Under the pieces are notes generated by a model that was not told where the DNA came from, searched no databases, and saw only the letters and a list, made by a program, of their open reading frames with translations. The position numbers and the translations under genes are program-made. Positions 33,710 through 44,700 of a stretch of 64,000 bases of DNA are shown piece by piece. Every line of letters begins with the position of its first letter. Position 1 is the first letter of the stretch. This stretch comes from Diphasiastrum complanatum (taxonomy: Eukaryota > Streptophyta > Lycopodiopsida > Lycopodiales > Lycopodiaceae): assembly GCA_029204225.1 (NCBI GenBank), contig CM055094.1:5076063-5140062 (forward strand). Direction: 5' to 3'.

Positions 33710-33973
33710 CCCCCAGTACAGTCCCCCTGTACAGTAACATCTTTTTTCTAAACCGTACCCCTTTTTTCCCTAAATTTTTTACCTAGTTTTAGCCTGTTAA
33801 AAGGGGTTTTTTTTTTTTTAAAATAATAAAAAATATTATTTTTGTGGTGCCCCCCTGGTACCGCTGGTCTGAGGGCGGCACCATAACCGCGGTACCACCA
33901 TTATGGTACCGCGGTACCATAATGGCGGTACCACGTGCCACTATGATATATATATATATATATATATATATAT

Positions 33974-34064
33974 CATAGGTCCCGCGGTAGCAGGTCCCGT
34001 GGATCCCGGTACCGCGGGACCATATATGGTACTGTGGTACCATATCGGTCGGCGGTACCAAAAA

Positions 34065-34105
<41 letters not shown>

Positions 34106-34252
34106 TATATTTGCGAAAATAACACGAGAATTTTTTTTTTTTTTATATTATGGTACCGCCCTGGAACCGCGGATCCCAGGGCGGTACCGTATCGGCGGTA
34201 CCACTGTTATGGTACCGGCGGTACCATAACAGCGGTACCAGGGGACACTATG
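33974..34252 (+). mobile_element. Short non-autonomous hAT derivative E4 (~279 bp)
   Basis: CATAGGTCCCGCGG left end, GGGGACACTATG right end, (TA)n on both sides, and only terminal arrays plus an internal TA tract and TTTGCGAAAATAACACG between them. No coding capacity. The ends are those of E1-type elements, so it could be moved by the E1 transposase. Confidence 0.75.
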
Positions 34253-34267
34253 ATATATATATATATA

Positions 34268-34341
34268 TTAAAAAAATGGTGCCGCCCTGGTACCGCGGAT
34301 CTGAGAGCGGTACCACAATGGCGGTACCAGGGGATTCTATG
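34268..34341 (+). mobile_element. Right-end fragment E5 of the same hAT family
   Basis: ATGGTGCCGCCCTGG ... GGGGATTCTATG followed by (TA)n at 34342. Only the right terminal array is present; its left half may have been displaced by E4, which could sit in E5's own TA tract. Confidence 0.6.
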
Positions 34342-34361
34342 ATATATATATATATATATCT

Positions 34362-34584
34362 TAGAAGCCCGTTCCGACCATTTTGGGTCGGAACGTTCCT
34401 GGAGTTTCGAAACATTTTTGGTCGGAAGGAGTTTTTTTTAAATTAAAAAAAAAAGTGTAAAACCCGCGCATTAGCCCGCGCATTAGCCATTCAAAAGTTC
34501 GCGAGCAGGGAAAGTGCGCCTACAGTCATTTTCGAGATGAGCTGAGTGGTGAATGTTCTGTGCTTTTTTTGTCATCATTGTTTG
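34362..34584. other. Non-coding, hairpin and small direct repeat
   Basis: A perfect 9-bp inverted repeat GTTCCGACC/GGTCGGAAC at 34371-34394 and two copies of CCCGCGCATTAG near 34463-34487. No coding sequence. It may be the far side of the element whose TA tract hosts the hAT cluster. Confidence 0.4.
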
Positions 34585-35104
34585 TGTTATGTCCATGGCC
34601 AGTAAGTAGGATTCAATATACTCCTAGTCTTGGATACATGGTACTCCAGTAAACCAAGCTGTTGGTTATGCCACGTCATACTAGACGTGACCTAAAAGTA
34701 ACTAATATCTTTGTGAGGCCCAGAACACACTAAATGGAGTTTAGACAATGTTTGGGACAGTCAAGGCATGTGTAGAGCTATCAATAGCAATTCTATGAAT
34801 AGTTGGTCCATGCTTAGGACTCTATTCTAGGTGAATCTATGTATAGGGAACTTAGGGCTATGCATGGCTATGTGCCCAGGATGCTTTTGGCTCTAGATAT
34901 TGAGGCCAAACTCGCCCTACTACTCGTTGTGATCATTGATTCATTGCCAGGGTTTCACTCTACCTTCATGCTTCCTCTTCCTTGGCTTGGGAATGAAGCT
35001 TCTAGAGTCGATTGGTTGCTTTTACTTGGTTGGGTGGTTGTTCCATAGTGTGTTTTCCATTGTGTTTTGTCTTGTAAGCAGGATCTTAGGGAGCTTCCCT
35101 TACA
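34585..35104 (+). repeat. 5' LTR of an unassigned retroelement
   Basis: Begins TGTTATGTCC, ends TCCCTTACA, and one base later carries the primer site TGGTATCAGAGC (35106-35117). No second LTR copy is found in the window. Confidence 0.7.
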
Positions 35105-38100
35105 TTGGTATCAGAGCAAGGCTTACGAAGATTGGAGAACATGGAGAAGGGCTACCTTTCGTCAAAATTTCGGATTGGTTCATTGGAATTCTCTTCCAAG
35201 GTGGATAGCAAGGGTGCAAGTGGGTGTATTATCCCGGTTTCAATTTGGATGTTGCTAAGATCCATTACTCTTGGGATTCTTTGTGGTTTTATGGAGAATT
35301 GTCCTTGAAAGCTAATTTGTGATGCTTTTTTGGAGGTTTTTCTTGTGTAGATCAAATCTTTGGTAGATCTGAATTTTCCAGCAAGTGTACTTTCGTTTTA
35401 GGGTTCCTTAATGATGAAATTAATGATGCATGCCGGTTTTTTTCGAGGATTTATGATTCTAGGCTATGTTTTGGTCAAAATTGTTTGGTTTTTCATGCTT
35501 TTTGGCACAAAATAGATAGTAAGAACCAAAATCCAGTAGGATCAGATCAATTAGATGGTTAGAATTTTTTGTACATTGGTTTGCATGTGTTAGAGAAAGA
35601 GTTGTATGTCATGAATTTCCTCTTTATTGTGATGAAAAAAATCGAAAAATAGCCAAAAATCATCATTTTTGCTTGTTTTTTTCATAATGTTGGATGGTAG
35701 TTGGCTGTAAAACACTATGTAGAGCTTGTAAAGAGGTGAACCAAAGTCTTTTGAAGCTTTCCCTGAAGTTAGAGCCAAGAATTCCAGCAATTGAGCTTGT
35801 AGGAAGTCAAAAAAGTTCAAAATATTGCCATTTTTGGTGATTTTTGGGGGATGGATCTTGTCAAATCCATAAGGAGATCATTCTGGAATTATTTACAACA
35901 TGATTAGCATTCCTTTTTACCTTTCCATCAAGCTATCAGACCTGTAAATTGATAGCTGGTGGCTTATGCACCATCTCCATCAAGTTTGAAGCTGTTTTGA
36001 CTTCTACAAATCAAGAAATCTTTGTTCCCAGCCTATGCATCTTAGGATCAGTACGAATGCTTCATGGAAGTCTAATTGATTGTTTAAGACTGTTGGTAAC
36101 ATCAATTTTGGGCTAGAATGGGTGTTTGCACGTTTTTGCACGTTTTTGTCTTGTGGAAATGCGCCCTACTACAGATTTTATGACACTCTGATTTCGCACG
36201 TGTGAAGCCTAGGTGGCAGGCTGATGTGGCAAACATCTTGTTCACTTGGTCTCCCTCTGTATTGAGCTTTACAGCACCCAATTTGGTGTCCTGTAGCCAA
36301 AGTTATGATCATATGAAATTTTGCAGTTTTGTGAGTTAAATTGGCAAAATTTGAACTTGTTTTGATTGCATGCTGATTCTCAGAGTGATTTTGACATGCA
36401 TGATGGATTTACAATCGATCTGAGTGGTCATACGCATGTGCTCTGACAGTTGGATCACAAATCATTGATACAAATTCCGTAAAACTGAAGTTTACGTAAA
36501 AATTCCACAATGACGTTTTGTGACTGATGTAGTGTGCTTTGCATACCAGTTTGACATTGGGTTAGTAACATTAGGAATCGGAGAGTGTTTTGATTTTTCG
36601 ATTTTGATTGCCTTTTGTACTAACAGTATTTTCATCAGAGTTTTCGAATTACGTAAAATAAAGCAAAAATTAGGTTTTCTGAAAAAAATCGAAATTTCGA
36701 TCATTTTTTCGTTATCTATGAAATCGGTTTAGATTAGTGAATTGATTAAACTGAGTTTATCAGTAAGAATTGGTCACAATGTTTTCGCTAAGTCTAAATT
36801 ATTTCCCGGTAATAGATAAGTTGAAATTGACAGAAGGACCCGCAATGAAATTGCCGACAGTTTTTACTGTACTATCATTTTTTTTAACTTTTGGAGTTGG
36901 GAACTCCCAGATTGAAAGTGAAAATTTGATTTTTTTTCCTTTTTTGTTGAATTTCAATTTGGTTAAAATTTGAAATCAGTTACTTGTCTGATAGTTTTCT
37001 AATCGATTCTGATCTCTAGAATTCAGTCAAGTGAACGTTTGAAGATACTCGTCAAATTTGAATCAAAATCGTCAAACAATATGAAATGACCAGATTGAAT
37101 GAGTGGCAACAGTATTCTTCTGACAGGATACGGTTCAAGAATTACTGAAATCCTATTGGTGGAATTTCCATTCATGTAATTTCATATTCTGTGTTTGGAT
37201 AGGTTTTTTCAATATTAACGGAGTAAAGCCAAACCAGTCAATAGAAAGGAAAAACAGTCCAATTTTATTGGAAAATTTGCAATAATAGGAAGTACATAAC
37301 TGATTTCATTTCCAGTAAAATCCTATTGTGAATTATATTCAAAAGATCAATCTAGTACTGTTTCACATACTAGTAAATGATTTTTGGGATTAACTTATAA
37401 ATGATTTGGGTAAGGATCTAAATGTGGTGTCATACACTAATTGAATTCTTCACCTAGACATTTGAGATCTCTGAATCATTGGCAATTAACTTGAGTAGTT
37501 GATTACTCCAGAGTGAAGTTAATTGGTAAAATGATCAGTGTGATGTGGATTCACCAGAAACTGATGGTTTTGAGTTATATGACTTGTAAGACGCATGATT
37601 AGTGAATCATTTTGGTTCGTCAGTTAAAATTATGTGCATTGGATATACGATATTTTTGGGATAGAGTATTCCTTAGTTAAGGAATAGACTCAGCTCATTA
37701 GTGATTGTATCCCAGAGCGCTCAATTGGATAACGAATCATAGTGAATCCGAGAATAACAACTGAATTGATTTTCAGCAGGACTTTGGATATCTAGATTTG
37801 ATTCTAGATTGTAATCTAAAGTTTTTTTGTAGTTGAAGATGATTGTCATTTTGGTATGCGTTCAATCTTTAATTACCAGTTGTTTATAGAACTTGAATCT
37901 TGCACTTCAGTTAAAGAATCATGTTTTGAAAGTATTTCTAATCCAGTATTTTCTTAATGGAAAGATTTTGGAATGACTCTTACTTTTCTTGAGTTATGTT
38001 GGACATATACTCCAGTATCCTATAAATGATTAAGTATGGTTTTGGATTCCAGAAAGTTATGATTGACGAATCATACAAATCTAAATAATTATGGTTGACG

Positions 38101-38400
38101 GATCATAAACAGTTACTTAATTGTTGTTAGTGGATTATAAGGAATTGTGATGATTCTTAAGTGTGATGATTAATTCTTGATCTATTATTTGAGTAAGAAT
38201 TCGAATCAGTGTTTTGAATCTCTCTACTCCAGTATTTTATTTGAGGACCTATGGATCTCACAGACATTCTCACAAGATAAGTATTTTTGTGGAGAATTTA
38301 TTTAATTAGTGGATGCTATTCTGCTATAGTTTATGGTCTGTAGATGCTTGAGTACAGTTCTTCATTTGATTTGATCTCTAGTTATCATAGGAGACAGACA
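35105..38400 (+). mobile_element. Long AT-rich non-coding retroelement leader
   Basis: It starts with the tRNA-iMet primer site and continues for more than 3 kb with no gag, pol or other recognisable frame on either strand. A short frame near 35143 (MEKGYLSSKFRIG...) is not a recognised gag. Either a large-derivative (non-coding) retroelement or a full element whose coding part was lost or replaced. The right limit is set only by the start of hAT-like sequence. Confidence 0.4.
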
Positions 38401-38499
38401 AGTCTATTAAGATGAATGAATGCTATTTTCTGGCGTTTGGTGCTAGAAACAGGAGCATTTAACTCAAAAGAGTATCTGGGATACTCAGAGTTGAGTTTT

Positions 38500-40141
38500 T
38501 CTACGACACCTCCTATCACATCCACCACACCTCCCACCACATCGGGGCATCATGAGAGACCTTCCACTTCTGCTACACCTGATAGACCTTCCACATCTGC
38601 TGCAACTGACAGGCCTAGCACATCAGGGCCACCTCCAGCCGTGCTCTCACCTACTGGTAGTGTCCCACTTTTGTCAGACGCATAGCCTGTTGCCGATGAC
38701 CGAGCACCACCCCGGGCACCTCGTCCACCTCGAGGCAGATCCACCTCACGCTCCACCCTACCTTAGAGCACCATTCGTCAGTCCTTTCGACGAGGCAATG
38801 ATGAGGTAGTTGAGAGGGCATTGGCAGACATGTTCTATGGCCTGAGCCTACCATTTGCTATAGCGGATACCCACCTATTTAGAGATGCCGTTGCTGTTGT
38901 AGCTGCATGCACCCCTGCCTTTAGGCCCCGACCACCGAGGCCCTTCGCACCACACACCTTAGGGCAGCATACGACCGTGTTGATACACAGTTGCAGCAAC
39001 TTAGGTCAGGCTAGGAGGTTTTTGGTTGCTCTATCATGGCAGATGGATGGACTGACATGCGGAGTAGGTCAGTTGTCAACATCTTGATTTCCAGTTGCAT
39101 GGGCACCATGTTCTGGAAGGCAGTTGACTCATCTCGTGGGGGTGCCATCCAGGACGCTCGCTACATATTTGAGCAGATTGATGGAGCCATACAACATGTT
39201 GGTCCCGCTCATGTGGTGCAGATTGTCACAGACAATGCATCCAATTGCTTTGAGATGGGGAGGATTTTGACAGCTACTTACACGCACATTGTCTGGACGC
39301 CTTGTGCAGCCCACTCCATTGACTTGATGTTCAAGGAGATTTCGCGTCTAGATTGGGTCACTGCTATCACATCTAGAGCCATGACTGTTGTGAACTTTGT
39401 CAGACGGAAGCGTCGAGCCTTGGCCATGTTTCGCATGCACAGCAGATTGGACCTGCGGAAGCTCGCTTCCACAAGATTCGTATACCATGTATTGGTGCTT
39501 GAGCGCTTGCTCAAGTGTCGAGAGCCACTAGGCAGGATGGCCACATCTATGGATTTTATTGCTTGGGACCAGAGCCAGGCACCAGATGGGGTGGCCTTCG
39601 TTGCTACAGTTTTTGCCACGGACTTTTGGCGTGATGTGGAGCAGCTCGTCACTACTTTGAGACCCATGTATGCGGTTCTTCGGCTGGTGGATCGAGAGGG
39701 CAGTAACATGAGGCTGTTGTACGAGTTCATGGACCGCATCGACGAGGCTTTGCAGCGGCCACTTCTTTCACAGGCTAGGTATGTATGTCACTTCAATTCA
39801 ACATTATATTCAGGCATTTTCATTCCATTGTATGACCGCATGGCTGTTGGTGATCTTTTATGGTTTGTTGCTTGCACGTTTTTTGCTTGTAGGATGGCGC
39901 AACTCAAATCCATATGGCTACAGCGATGAAATAAGTTCCATCGACCCATTCACACAGTGGCTCACCTACTACACCCATTGTGGCAGTCACCTAGCTAGCT
40001 GCAGGACAAGGAGCTATCAGGTGATTGGGACTCATATGTGTCGCAGGTCTACACGGGACATGGGCAGCTATATGAGTTGGAGGTTCAGTACAACAGGTAC
40101 AAGAGCCAGTTGGGAGCGTTCTTGAGGGAGTTGGCGAAGGA
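38500..40141 (+). pseudogene. Divergent hAT transposase (hAT-B), truncated
   Basis: Second family of the same clade. A Pro/Ser/Thr linker (38500-38690) with stops is followed by ALADMFYGLSLPFAIAD, a frame break near 38930-39030, and an intact core frame from 39036 (MADGWTDMRSRSVVNILISS, VTDNASNCFEMG, PCAAHSIDLM). Exon 1 ends at 39778; exon 2 starts at 39893 (MAQLKSIWLQR) with TGG changed to TGA and ends at ~40141, where a short hAT derivative begins. The BED finger, dimerisation block and AT-hook tail are absent. The intron position matches E1. Confidence 0.75.
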
Positions 40142-40142
40142 G

Positions 40143-40338
40143 TGGTACCGCCATAATGGTGCCGCCCTTGGTACCGCCATTATGGTGCCGCCCTCAGATC
40201 CGCGGTACCAGGGCGGCACCATAATTAAAAAAATAAAAATTTAAAATTTTGTCCCGTGTTATTTTCGCAAAATGTTTTTTTTTTCTGGTACTGCGAGACC
40301 GGTATGGTACCACGGTACCTGGTACCACGGGACCTATG
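40143..40338 (-). mobile_element. Inverted short hAT derivative E6
   Basis: In reverse orientation its left end is at 40338 (plus GGGACCTATG, minus CATAGGTCCCGTGG) followed by ATATATAT. It shares the internal TTTGCGAAAATAACACG-type core with E4. The other end (~40143) retains the GGTACCGCC array but not the terminal CATAG, so it is slightly truncated where it meets hAT-B. Confidence 0.7.
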
Positions 40339-41787
40339 ATATATATTATAAACAAAGCTAGTATATAAAATTTTATATACTGTTTTTTTATTGTAAAAAG
40401 CAAAAAACAATTAAGTTTCAAAATAATTCGTCAAATATCTAGCAAATTCTTTTTGCACAATATCAAGCAAAAATTAGACTCATAGAATTAATGAACCGTG
40501 GGCGGTTCACCACGGTTCTGAGAACCGTACGGTTCACAAAGATTGGTTCCCAGAACCGTGGTGAACTGTGGTAATTAAATAATTAATCAATTAATGATTT
40601 TTTTTTTTTACTTCCATGAGTGCCAAAAACAGTGATAGAAATTTCAACCATTTGTGTTCCTGAGTGATACAGTGAGTGCCAAAAACAGTGAGTGCCACAG
40701 ATTCTATGGCAGAGTGCCAAAAACAGTAGTGAAATGAGTGCCAAAAACAGTGAAATGAGGCCACGAGCAATTTCCAGGAACATGTTCTGGAACGCCATGT
40801 GCACCTCTGAATCAAATTAAGTTTTGCAAGTTGCATGAGTCATGCCCTGTTGTAGGAAGATCAGTGATATGTATATCTCTGCAAAATTCCTTTGAGAAGT
40901 ATAAAACTGATAACGTATTCGAAAACGAAGAACATTGCCTTTTGGAACCTGATTTACCATGTCATTCGACCATTTGATACGAGGATTCCAAATATTGATA
41001 TAGATTGAAATTCTGACCATTGTAGAGAATAATAGACCCAAAAAAATACTACTTATGATTTTCTCTTCAAAATAATAAAAAATGGAAGTGAATCAATTCA
41101 TGTGCCTTACATAGAGTTGGATTAACATTGTAGAAGCTAGCAGTGAACACCTCTACGTTAGAAAAATGTTTTGATGTCATGTTATTACCAAAACATCCAA
41201 TAGGAACATTGAAAGATTTGGAATGTACTAGATATGAAATGTAATTGAGTCGATCAAAGAAACAGCACTATGAGAATTGAATTGGAAGCAAAATCTTGGT
41301 AAGAACTGGAAATGAAGCTACGTATAGTTTGCAGCCAGTCACCTCCTCAAATCAGGCCAACAAATTGACCTATGTATAGAATCTGGAGGAGCTAAGTCTG
41401 TGAGCTGGGCCCAATAAAAGCCAACCAACAAAATTTGGCAAACTGGCTGCAGTCAAATTTCTACTAACATAAAAACTAATCTAGGGACCTATATATTATA
41501 CTGAAAGTGTCGAATTTGGGACTTCTGGATAGGTTTGAGCTTAGTTGATTCATTTCTAGACCAGAATGCATACTGATTTTTACTATTCCACCTTTATTCC
41601 TCATTATTCTTCTTATCAAAACCTAAGGTGACTGGATTTAAAAAAAAATACTGAATTATCTCTAGTTTCATGTTCTACAAGTGCATGAACATTCTAAGAT
41701 CTGATGTGGAGAATTTTTACGCAGCATCATGGTCTTTGGTTTCACAAAACTCGTTCACACAGTACTTATTTCCTTTCACATATGCAG
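40339..41787. other. End of the giant intron: small repeats, otherwise unassigned
   Basis: Contains a GAACCGT/ACGGTTC palindrome cluster (40493-40572) and an interspersed 17-bp repeat (40618-40762). The rest up to the acceptor at 41787 is AT-rich with no coding sequence recognised. Confidence 0.4.
40618..40762. repeat. Interspersed GAGTGCCAAAAACAGTG repeat
   Basis: The 17-mer or close variants occur four to five times within 145 bp, partly separated by unique sequence. Confidence 0.75.
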
Positions 41788-44700
41788 GAAATACGAGTTC
41801 TACTACTAGAGATGTCCCATGAGACAGTCAATGAATCTTCACCCAATCTGATACCTCAATTTTCAACTCAACTACAGCAGAAACTTACTCAGTTGCACAT
41901 GGCTCTACATGGTACTTCTTCATCTTACAGGTTTTGGCTGAGTGAAAATAGTAGATAACGTTGAGTATGAATAAATGTTTTTTGGTCTTTTGCATTAGGG
42001 GAATAGATTTAGATTTTTCGTTGAACTCTTTAATGTGATACATAAAATATAGTCACCTGATAGAGTATCCGTTTGATCATGTGAAAGAGTTTGATACATT
42101 TAGACTGAATATTTTCTTTGTTTGAAAAAAGAATTCATCAGGAAGCTATCTGTAAGTTTTATTTAAAGTAAGTGCGTTTCCTTCGTTTGAAATTTCAGGT
42201 CCAGAAGATGCTGCACGATTTTTGCTGAGGAGGAGTCCAGCAACTCCTTTAGTCATTTACACATCTAGAGCGACTTCACCAAATAGTTTTAATTTGACCA
42301 TGCCAAAATCAGGTGATCAACTCTTCAACAAGGCATCATTGCTGGACAATACTGCTCATTCAAAATTGCTCTTATCACGAAACCTATCAACAGACGAAGA
42401 GGTAGGTAAAAGTACTCATTGTGGTGCTAATCTAGGAGAATGTGGGAGGCTCCAAAGTCATACTCCTTGCCAAAGCTTTCATAACAAACGAACTAGGGAT
42501 ATTTTGCAGAAGCATAGTTCTCCTCAGATGGAGAGCATGGTAACTGCTGCAGTTTCCAAAAATAAAAGCTGTTTGGGTTTTGAGTTGCCTGCAAAAGGTA
42601 TTTCTGTATCCACAGGGTTGAATGACTATGATCTATTAGCAGAGCCCAAGTTTGAGACTGCAGAAAGAACGCAGAGCCCAGACGAAAAGTGTAACTTTGA
42701 ACTTACAGGTTCAGATGCAAACGATGTGGATCATGAGCTAGGTTACGAACCCAGCTGCACTATTGTGAATATGGAAAGGCCATCATTCCAAATTGACAAT
42801 AACAATACCAAGAAATCACAGAATTCAGAAGCATGGGATCATTCAGATAGACCAAAACGTCCTTTCTTGAGGCGCAAATCTATGGCAATGGCTTCTCAAA
42901 AACTTGATTGGTCAAAGGTAATATTATTGTTTCATAGCCTCTTTGTTTATTGATAGAATTTCATCCGGTTCTTGTTGCTTATGATTCATGGCATAGCTGC
43001 AACTTAAAAATAAATTTGGATGCATAACCATATTTATAGCATGCTATCTGCAACAACTTTGGGCTTGGAAAAAGTCTTAGGCTATTCCACTTAACTTACC
43101 TTCTACACTACATGAATATATTTCTCCACACAACAAGTCGCACTAATGAGCATAGACCACTCTAATCTTACCATTTGTTTTCTTGCCTGATGGGTGCTTC
43201 ATTTTATTTCATACTGTGTGCTTTTTTATGTGCTCAATAAAATAATGATCGCTGTTTTGTACATTTAACTCTATTCGCTCAAAATAAGATGACCACCCAG
43301 GTTTTTTAAGTAGAGTTTTTCAAAAGATTAACATTCTGTAATGTACTACTAGATAATCCAACATCACATGAAATAGAGAACCATTTCTCATGGCTCTTTC
43401 CTTGTCAACAGAATCAGCAATCTCTATATTCAGCAGGATCAATAGTTCCACACGGTTTTACCACCCAGCCACCCATTGCATTCAAGAGATCAGTTTTTCA
43501 GCATTTTACATGAATGGCAGTTTTTAATGTATTTGAATGCAAGCAACAAAATCAACAATACTTGCATAGAGTGCATAGATCAGCAAATTCCATGAGAATT
43601 TTTTTTTGTTTGTATTCTATGTCTCAAACATCATCTAGTCAATCATCAAAATATCCATGCTCTCGATAGACTCTCAAAGAGCCTATGATGTATAGTAGGG
43701 GGTACTCTTGATCTCACTGGTCAACATCAACCAGATTGTTCACGCACAGAGACATTTATGATTGACTAAACGCAACTACCAACGCATACTTCGCACCAAA
43801 AAGCCTGCCTATGAAGTGACTGAAGGTAGAAGACTTAACCTTCTCTTCAGATGCTCCATTGGCGCCTTTTGGTGTGAATTCACCTCACGTGCCCCACCTC
43901 TCTTGATAGACCTACACACATGGACCGACTATGCCACTCCCTTTTACACCATACCCACAGATATGCACATCACCATTTCACCTCAACTGTCGATGATAGG
44001 ACAAGTCGGTGTCAATTGGGTGCTTGAGGTAGGAGGGCATGGGAGCTTAAGGGGGGGATCTTCTTGAGTATGCCTCATCTTTCTGCTATGCAGCAGGTGA
44101 TGCCACCTTCACCTTACTGGGTTTGATGTGGGCTTGGTGAGCCCTACTGTAGGTGGATTTCTGAGTGTCTTGAGAGCCCAGAAGCTTACAGATTAAAACC
44201 TTATGGTGAATTGGAACCCTATGGTGAATTGCTGGCCTTTGAGGATCTTCTGCTACCTTGCTTGCTTTTTCTCTTTGCTTTTGTAAAAAATTAGCCTTCT
44301 TTGGATTTGCAAAAGTGTCTGTAATTTTTTCAATTCTCAGTATTTTTTGGATTTGACTATTGCAATAGGTGTTTGGTGCTAGGTTGTTGGTGAGCTAGAG
44401 CCTTTCGCTTTCTTGTTCAACGATTATCCCTTACTTTTGTTGATTGTCAGTTTTATCTCCCCAACTAGGGAAATGCCCCAGGGAAAATTATGTAGAAAAG
44501 AGTTTTTTATAATGAAGGGCATATCATTCGCCTAAAGGCCAAATCTGACCTTTTTCTAGCAATTGCTAGGAGTCTTGTAGACTTAATTTCAACTTGCAAT
44601 GTATATCACTTTCCCTGTAGATATTACCCTCTCTTCCACATGCACTATTGTAATTACTTTGCACTAGTTTGCTTTTGAGATGACATGGCATTTCCCCGTT

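Larger units (their letters stand above)
27936..33945 (+). mobile_element. hAT element E3, terminal ends present, coding regions damaged
   Basis: Left end CATAGATCCAGCGGTAC at 27936, right end ...GCCACTATG at 33945, with (TA)n on both sides. The left palindromic array jumps near 28006 straight into transposase codons; about 420 bp (5' UTR, start codon and early BED codons) present in E2 are missing. The accessory gene and minisatellite are present. Confidence 0.85.
2198..41787 (+). other. Giant intron (39,590 bp) filled with transposons
   Basis: The donor GTGCCT at 2198 follows a phase-0 exon. The next compatible exon begins after TATGCAG at 41788, also in phase 0. Everything between is mobile-element sequence or non-coding debris on both strands, including complete gypsy and hAT elements. 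The other introns of this gene measure 199, 199, 154, 287, 2,339 and 394 bp, so this one has expanded about 100-fold or more. Whether it is spliced as a single intron is inferred from phase and strand only. Confidence 0.55.

Noticed and set aside
33202-33737. Long frames on both strands over the minisatellite (e.g. MWGSNTWGRYSSTWALW repeats)
   Set aside because: Open only because the 84-bp unit is a multiple of three; not present in E1, where the array is shorter.
34063-34111. Possible extra hAT insertion point inside E4
   Set aside because: An internal TA tract is present but no CATAG terminus borders it, so no insertion can be supported.
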